A DNA stretch of 64,000 nucleotides from Phallus indusiatus (Eukaryota; Basidiomycota; Agaricomycetes; Phallales; Phallaceae). Position 1 is the first letter of the stretch; each line of letters opens with the position of its first letter. The stretch lies in the NCBI GenBank assembly GCA_027605045.1, contig JAQFWX010000001.1:2790001-2854000 (forward strand), written 5' to 3'. This document shows, one piece after another, positions 58,001-64,000 of this stretch. A program made the position numbers and the translations under genes. Below the pieces are notes generated by a model. The model did no database searches and had not been told where the DNA came from. It saw only the letters and a list, made by a program, of their open reading frames with translations.

Positions 58001-61000
58001 CCGCAACTAAAGATATTAAATATATGGGCGTGCATTCATTAAGAATCATACATACCCGGATTGGAGGCAAGTTGTGCACTTTGCGCATTGCATCGATGAC
58101 CGCCCAATGTGATTCAGGTTTGATGGATTCGAGTTGGTTGCGATTGGCGATGGGATTGATGGCGACACAGTGCACAGTATCATTGACATGGGCATAATCC
58201 CAGATGGTCCAATGAAAACCCTCCAGGTGAAGGAATATCAATCGTCGGAACACATGAGAAAACCGCCGGTGAATTCGGTAGGTGAAAGATCCCTCCTATC
58301 CACATGTATATATTTATTAGTCACAATCCTAAGTAAGAGTGAGATACATACTTCTAAGCCATCTTTAGAGCGCTGCAGAACCCTGGTCACCTCAGTCTCT
58401 AAATTTCCCCATCCTGAGATACCGACCCATGTATGCAGATCGTTCAAATCACATATTGAATCCATCATCACCACCAAAACCTGCATCTCCTCGATGCGTA
58501 GGGTATACTGGGGATTGTCCCAACGTCGCACATCCGATGAATAGAGTCCAATTTCTTCCGCTGTTAATCCATCCTCCTCACTGGACAAAGAGGGCTCGAC
58601 GTTGCCGCTAGAATGTGGGGGATTTTGAGAGGATACATTGTTACGAGTGGTGGATGTTTCCTGCGAAGTTCGCTGACGTTTAAGTGGTCGCTGCTTGCCT
58701 GATTTCTTCGCGTCTTGAATAACTGATCGAAGGAAGAGGGAATTTTTGCCTCGTAAAGCTCGCGTGGGGCCTCGTTTCTTCTGAAATGTGACATGACGCC
58801 TCGTTCGTCGAGGATGTAAAGGTAAGATTCGCCCTGGTCGTCCGGTGTAATTTGTCCAGGCAGTGCGAACTAATTTTTTGACATCGGTATGTATGTTCGA
58901 AGAATGAAAAGACATGATAAACGTACATGAACTTTCTGTATTCAGATTGCTGGCCGTGATCTCTGCTCGCTCAAGGGTTGAAGAGGCGGGGAGATTACTG
59001 GTAGATGGAGGTGGAGGGTTTGTCGCTGGAGGAGCTTGTTTCCTGCCGTTAGCGTAGGTCGCATCCTGAAGCAATTCTGGGACCATTCTTGAAAGTTGGT
59101 TGTGAAAGGGATAGTCCGAATGAGCACGAGGGATAGCAGCAGAACCTGTAGGCTCAGTGGCCTTTCGGAGCGATAGAGTTTCTTTTTCTATGGTATATGC
59201 GGGTGAGCTCAAATGATTCAAGCCAAACCAGATGTACTTACCTTGCCATTGACCAACAGGTCCGTTTTTCTCGTACAATATTGCGGCTCGCATATGGATG
59301 CAGTATTTGCCAGTTTGTGAAAACTGGCTACAAGGAGTGCAACGCGGGATTTTCAAATCGACATTAACGGCTTCGGCCGTGCCATCGTTACTGTATCAGT
59401 GCATATCAATAATGACTTTAAAACATATGGGGATGGCGACATACTTGACAAATATGACTCGGTAAGTGCGATTACCGATTGGATTAATCCAATCTGCATC
59501 CCACAAAGCATACGCTCGCATGATATCGTCATAGATATGAGAAGGCATTCGTGCGGGTCCTTTCTGACATTCCTCATAGTAGGGAAACCACTCGTTTAAG
59601 ATTATCGCACCCAAACGATCAATTCTGCAGTCGATCAATATGCTATGTCAAGGATCGGAGACACGAGACACTTGCCTTTTATTCTTGCGCATGTCTAAAA
59701 AAACTTTATCAAACACTAAGAAGGTACTTTCCGCCCAATTATTGGTGTTGTTTGTACCGTCTCTAGTCTCACCGGGCGGCAGAGAAATATCTGTGACATA
59801 TTCTAATAATAATATAAGTCAGGCTGGGCAAGAATCCACGTCCAAAAATACTTGCCTAACCAATAATCTGAAAACCAATATTTATCAAAATACTCCAGTA
59901 AAAAACGGTAGCGTTCAGTTTGCACTTGAACTGGGGTACGAGACAGACGGCGTTTTGATCTTTTCTTCACAAGAGAGGGCTCAACGTCTTCATCAGTATC
60001 AGATTCATCAACGTCGTCTTCGTCTTCGTTCATTTGCTCGTCATGACATGCTGCCCACAACTCCCGCTCGAATTGTTTCCGATACTCAGGGAATTCCTCC
60101 ATCGTACGACATCTTTGAAGATTGCGAAAGGCCTTAACAACGTTATAGGTGAGAGTATATGGCATTCGGGGTGCACTTTTGACTCGTCCATTCTCACCGT
60201 CAAGCCTTTGGATTGACTGAACGATGTGAAACTGGCATACATGAACCCGGCTGGATGGACAGTCTAGGAAAGAGAGTTCAGCACGAGTGATAATCACAAA
60301 AAAGGAACTTACATTGAAGGATAGCCTGCAAAAGAGTAGAGCTCTTGTCGATCATCCATTTATGCGTCTTCCAAGTTCCTGATGCTGCGATATCTTTGGA
60401 AATGTTGTAGAGAGTCTCTCTCTCACTTCTTAAATGATGTAGAATACAATTTTTATCTATGAGAATTTTCATAAGAGAGCGAGCACAGCTAAAACAGTAT
60501 GACAAACCCACGTACCGGCTGCAATAGACTTCGCACGCTCAATGACTTTTTTCTCCGTTTCCTGTAAATATAAAAGGAGCGTGGGGACCTGGATGTTCGC
60601 TGAAATCAATACCGAGCCTGGAGGCATTTAGAGACATGCCATGATACATTACAAATGATACTTACCTGGCGACAAATGTCCATTGGCATCCACCGCTATC
60701 AAAATGGTGACGGCTGCACGATTCTCGTTCTTGTTACGCCAACTACTGTCCATGCCAAGCCCGTCCTTCGTGCCGTGTAGAATCAGTGTTTCTAATGCAT
60801 AGGGCGTTGTTAATGCACATGTGAATTCCGAGTGTTTGTCAGCTTTCTTGTAGTCGTGGGGTGAATAGCTAACTCGCGGTAAGTATGAGAATGATAAACA
60901 GATTCTTCTGTAAACGTACTTGTATATTTTCTCCGGGTTGAGATCAGCAAGGATACTGATCGCACGGAATGGGTCAGCATCCAACCGACCCCTTCTTTTC

Positions 61001-62236
61001 ATAGCTGGCAGAAGATTATATACCTGCTTGAGCGCAGGGCGACGATGAGATGGATAAGTCTCGGGGGGCTGGAATACAAGTGCTGATGTGCCTGCTGAAG
61101 GCTCGGGATAGCGATATCCCATAACGATTTCTTAATCAAGGTCAGAATAGGCTGAGATATTAAGCAAAATAATCAGACCTTGATAAATGCGCTTCGGTTG
61201 AGCTCCAAACGTCCTCATGGCAGCCACAACCTCGTTACGCATTGCTCTAGACCACCACAAGTTCTCCGGCGAAGCATCTGGATGACTTCCACGTTGATAG
61301 ATATAGACGACTCCGAGATCATGAGCCTTGATCTCAAGCTAATCAACCGTTGAGAAGCTAGGATATATAGAACAAGGTAAAACTTACAACTAGTTCAACA
61401 TCTCCTGGGCACCTGTGGTCACGGGAGATCGCGGGCTGGTCTTTGTGGCCATGAGCAGCCTTTGTGGAATTTCCCCCTTCAAATCCATCCCAATTCGATC
61501 CGTCGTGGTCCGTAGCGAAACCCGGCCATGGTTCAGTCATCAGGTCATCATGGGATACTTGAGCGCAAGCACCAACACATCGATAATTCCATCGGTGAAC
61601 GACTCTCTGAGCTATAATAGCTTGCTGTAAAGCTTCCGGAGTTAAAATTGATGGCTCAATCCAATGAACCAGAAAGCGACGAGTGTTGGCAGCCACAGGA
61701 CTATCTCCGGGATGACCGAACCACTGAATGCGTATCAATTGGCTGGTATTTGGATAGCCGCGAGTATAATCATTCATCTGTAGTATAATTAGCGTCTCCT
61801 GCATGTAGTTAGATTTTGAAGAATTTACCTGAGAATCGAACCAATATATCAAGTCAAGGGTCCGAACGACTGCAACCTGAGTCCAAGGAGGAGAGGGCCG
61901 TGGAATACTTGCCAAGAAGAGATGAGGGTTATTTTCAAGAGTCGCTGATTGAGTCCATTGAGGATGCCGAGAACGTCGATCCGCTTCGATTTTAGTAGCA
62001 AGAATTTCATTTGGAGAAAGTACGGGAGCGGTAGAGGTTGAGAGGCTGGGGGGAAAGGGATGGGAATGTGGGTCGTCCGCATTGGGACCAGAGAGTGAAG
62101 GTACAGAGTCAGGAGGACGGGAACTGGAATTGAGCATAGCGAGATTGGCAGCTTTTCGACCAGTGATGTGATACACCTTTCGTGGTCGACCTGGAGGACG
62201 CTTTTGTGGTGCTCCAGGATCTAAAGACATAGGCAA
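55090..62236 (-). CDS. Mutator-like transposase fused to two Ulp1 (C48) protease domains, 2,054 aa
   Basis: Twenty exons join with matching phases and no stop, from ATG 62236 to TAG 55090; 18 introns are GT-AG and one or two are GC-AG (donors at 59855 and 59675). Order along the protein: AT-hook RPPGRPRK (residues 13-20); a Cys/His finger (C203, C207, H257, C259, H284); MULE DDE core with D430 (GLGMDSSW), D528 (WMIDKSS), C549-H552 (CQFH) and E700 (TNNWAES); SWIM finger C795, C798, C808, H810; a basic linker (828-1106); C48 module 1 (1107-1290); C48 module 2 (1432-1560); Ser/Pro/Gln repeats (PSQPSQPSQ) and a basic end. It should act in the nucleus, binding and cutting element ends and perhaps cleaving SUMO-type conjugates. 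It could be a live transposase or a domesticated gene. The exon model comes from consensus splice sites and needs transcript support. Confidence 0.85.
56500..57672 (-). other. C48 (Ulp1-like) module 2, exons 15-17
   Basis: KDLILLPWHM then ESHWILIAIWP supplies H1451. RIYDSAA gives D1468, exactly 17 residues later. VQQTDAINCGPHMLHF gives Q1541 and C1547. All four catalytic positions of Ulp1/SENP proteases are present with canonical spacing, so this copy should be active. The segment DLVIGPYFFGPQQIHSIL before it resembles the substrate-side N-terminal part of C48 domains. Confidence 0.72.
57719..58295 (-). other. C48 (Ulp1-like) module 1, exons 13-14
   Basis: GFHWTIWDYA supplies the His (H1134). 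About 19 residues on, VAINP has Asn (N1153) where Asp is usual. LQSDSTSCGFWVIF supplies Gln (Q1201) and Cys (C1207) with the correct six-residue step. The order His-(Asp/Asn)-Gln-Cys matches C48 peptidases. The replaced Asp and longer loops raise doubt about activity. Confidence 0.6.
59242..59390 (-). other. SWIM zinc finger exon
   Basis: Reads IPRCTPCSQFSQTGKYCIHM, a C-x2-C-x9-C-x-H pattern after the DDE core, as usual for MULE transposases (the usual form is C-x-C-xn-C-x-H, so the first spacing is one residue wider). Confidence 0.6.
59445..60868 (-). other. Transposase DDE core, exons 5-10
   Basis: Covers D430 (60868-60666), D528 (60456-60313), the CQFH pair (60263-59856) and E700 (59802-59676). 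The C-x2-H between the second Asp and the Glu is the MULE hallmark. Exon 8 also holds an acidic run (NEDEDDVDESDTDEDVE) followed by a basic RSKRRLS stretch. GC donors end exons 8 and 9. No catalytic residue is missing. Confidence 0.72.
61179..62236 (-). other. Transposase N-terminus: AT-hook and zinc finger exons 1-3
   Basis: Exons 61829-62236, 61388-61777 and 61179-61338. The AT-hook (RPPGRPRK) is eight residues from the Pro/Lys-rich start. The C-x3-C...H-x-C finger is followed by VVYIYQRGSHP, a strand-and-His pattern like the WRKY/FLYWCH-type fingers that precede the core of Mutator transposases. This part probably binds the element ends. The intron at 61778-61828 is 51 nt and in frame, so it can be missed as coding. 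Confidence 0.65.
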
Positions 62237-62239
62237 AAA

Positions 62240-62880
62240 GTATTGAAAAGACGAAAAGTTGTTGTAAAGACGATATCAGTCTAAGAAATATAATGTGCAC
62301 AAGAAAAACGAACTTAAGACAACGCATATATATCGAACGGGGCCGTCCAGGGTCAAATCCTTTAGGAAAACTAGTCTCAGTGTTATATATCGTCTTGTAC
62401 GTGTGGTGGAATGTCTAACATCGTTCATTTTTTGTCAATCGTTGTATACGTATAGACCAATAAGGACGAATTTTTGAAATACTTACAGATTTACGAAACT
62501 TAGTGAATTAACTTGACTCGGATGCCTCGTGGTGCGGTCCCGGGTTTCAATCACCGGGCCCGGAATCCACGAGCGTAATTGAGCCATGCATGAGGCAGAT
62601 CGGTATACCTCGTGTAGAGATCATCACCCAAAACCAAAACCACCCAGGGACGTATGAATAACCCGACCCTGAAAACACGAGTGAGATAACGAGCACGAGC
62701 AAGAAACTAAAACTTGTGAGCCCCAAAACAGGACAGGCACTTGATCCAGGCAGTAAAATACGAAGACAAATTTCAAAAGCAAGTTGCAGTGTTGGACAAA
62801 GTCACGTCGTTCACTCATTGACTCAGGAGTCAGGGCAAAGGCGCGTGGTGTAAAAACGCACGGATATGTAATATTGACTA
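62240..62880. other. Upstream region of the transposase gene, no gene
   Basis: No gene seen. A near-perfect nested hairpin lies at 62526-62573 (CTCGTGG...CCACGAG arms around CCCGGG...). It could be an element end, a terminator-like fold or chance. AT-rich boxes (CATATATATCG, about 62324) could serve as a promoter for the minus-strand gene. Confidence 0.35.
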
Positions 62881-63265
62881 ACCTGAAAGCATGAGGAGGG
62901 AAAATATATGCCCGGAAATATTAGTTTCGGTTCGAAGATAAATACGTAAAGCTTAGTGAAAAAATGAGTATGTCAAATGGAACAATGCCTCATAAAACGA
63001 ACCTGCACACATGAGGAGAAATGACTCGGTCCGGAGAATAATACATAACCTCATTAATCCCTGTAAACCTATGAGTATGCTGAACGGAACGTCCATAAAC
63101 GAACCTGCAAACATGAGGAAAGAGGTTTCGGTCCGGAGAATACTACATAAATCTTTGAACCCTGTAAATTTATAGGGTATACTGAGCGAAACGTTCATAA
63201 ACGAACCTGCGAACATGAGGAGAAGTTTCGGTCCGAAAATTATACATAAAATCTAGACAGTATGG
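62880..63265. repeat. Imperfect tandem repeats of about 110 bp
   Basis: Three to four units share the ordered words AACGAACCTGC(A/G)AACATGAGGA, TTTCGGTCCGGA, ATACATAA and GAGTATG(C/T)...AACGGAACGT. Unit starts lie near 62884, 62998, 63098 and 63200. The CGGTCCGGA word also occurs near position 51 at the left edge of the window. Confidence 0.7.
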
Positions 63266-63316
63266 GTATGACTTGGATAATATACAAAAGGTCGTGCTAA
63301 AAATACTAACCTGCAG

Positions 63317-64000
63317 ACACGATGCAATAACCATTGTTCCCAAACAGACAACCAAAATCTTCTCGCGGAAGTACGAAGAGAAGATATCCTGAGCCCAGAT
63401 GATGTCAGGGCGTGTGTAGATCTAGCGAAAAAGATGTGCGAATTGAGGAACAAACTTACGTTTCTTAGAAATGGGGACAAGGAAAGCCGCAAGCGATTGC
63501 ACGGATTGCACAGACACTCGCGAAATGATAGGAAAGCCGGAAGCCGTAACCTGTATAAAGCGTCGGAACTTTGTTGATCGTGAGTTCGGGGCCCAAACTG
63601 CCTTTGACACTTACTCCTGCTAATCTTTGGAAATTACGTTCTCTTCCCGTCTGAGGCGATGTCTGTAAGCTTATTCTTTGTCTTGCTTTACTTCAAACTT
63701 ACCTTGAACATGAAAAGAATAGGGAATCCACGTTATACTCTGATACGACGCTGGTTACTTCGGATTTTGACGTTTTCGGTGACGAGACAATAAGTGAGAT
63801 TCTGGGAAGTGTGGGGAGTACAGAACCTAGCGATGATGAAGCTAGTCGTGACTTTCGCGAAGTAGTTTTGACGCTGATAATGGATGAAAATTGGAATTTA
63901 ATTAGGTGGAAATTCTTACCAGAGAGACAGCGCAATGAGAGCCATCAGCGCAGGGTGAAAGAGCTGTAAGTAATAAGGCGCAATGTTTTAAGATATGATC
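63317..64000 (+). CDS. Partial unidentified gene, exons only (runs off the window)
   Basis: After a CTAAC-CTGCAG acceptor the plus strand is open from 63317 to about 63577 (VRREDILSPDDVRACVDLA, then a Lys/Arg-rich stretch). A second open piece runs from about 63719 to 63965 (DFDVFGDETISEILG, then SDDEASRDFREVVLTL) and ends at a consensus donor CT|GTAAGT. Between them are splice-like signals (GTGAGT near 63580, GTAAGC near 63666), but I could not fix the joins. The protein is acidic then basic. I recognise no family, and the minus-strand frames here look like shadows. Confidence 0.35.

Larger units (their letters stand above)
53900..62530 (-). mobile_element. Large Mutator-like element, boundaries not resolved
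   Basis: The left limit is where DUF6533 unit I stops matching its paralogs (after GATCCGTCAG, about 53899). The right limit is a guess beyond the transposase start. I looked for terminal inverted repeats between 53900-55080 and 62240-62900 and saw none by eye, and no 8-11 bp target duplication. MULEs often have long, diverged terminal repeats, and some lack them. The 2,054-codon open frame argues for recent activity or selection. Confidence 0.4.

Noticed and set aside
62530..62580. tRNA-like T-arm (TTCAATC loop) in the transposase upstream region
   Set aside because: The stem has a mismatch, and no acceptor, D or anticodon arm fits upstream. A hairpin explains the pairing better.
1..64000. 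CRISPR array, bacterial operon or phage
   Set aside because: Split genes with spliceosomal introns and fungal families throughout; no regularly spaced short identical repeats with unique spacers.

Overview
Organism and overall character. The window is eukaryotic and almost certainly from an agaricomycete (mushroom-forming) fungus. Genes are split by many short introns (about 45-75 nt, GT...CTAAC/CTRAY...AG), and the dominant gene family is DUF6533, a multi-pass membrane family seen mostly in Agaricomycetes. No rRNA, tRNA, CRISPR, operon or bacterial feature was found.

Region 1 (about 0.95-53.9 kb) is a decayed tandem array. Its basic unit is a DUF6533 gene (+), then a GH16 glycoside-hydrolase pseudogene on the opposite strand facing it tail to tail, then a small-heat-shock (Hsp20) pseudogene (+), then a block of unknown coding-like sequence, then the next DUF6533 promoter. 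Nine plus-strand DUF6533 copies are called A-I, from 3296 to 53830. A, C and F have complete frames by my reading. D has one nonsense codon, B is an internal-deletion remnant, and E, G, H and I have lost specific splice sites. The genes use a string of microexons of 4, 8, 16 and 12 nt, and most of the damage falls at the 4-nt one. A diverged DUF6533 gene lies on the minus strand at 40430-42020, with a second fragment upstream of it. Every GH16 and Hsp20 copy is broken, while several DUF6533 copies are kept.

The array has been rearranged. There is a 4.4 kb segmental duplication (950-5340 and 17130-21440), a tandem duplication inside one GH16 copy, and a local inversion (49235-50955). Two 5'-truncated LINE insertions (15255-16750 and 28629-28959) have visible target-site duplications. 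A 2.56 kb segment (9922-12477) is bounded by near-perfect 24-bp inverted repeats.

Region 2 (53.9-62.5 kb) starts at a sharp break in the array. It holds one very large minus-strand gene (55090-62236). I could join 20 exons into one open frame of 2,054 codons. The product is a Mutator-like (MULE) transposase (AT-hook, Cys/His finger, DDE core, SWIM finger) fused to two consecutive Ulp1/C48-type cysteine protease modules and a Ser/Pro/Gln tail. Its 3' flank contains a 23-bp minisatellite and two diverged direct repeats with a hairpin.

Region 3 (62.5-64 kb) has about 110-bp tandem repeats, then exons of an unidentified plus-strand gene that runs off the window.
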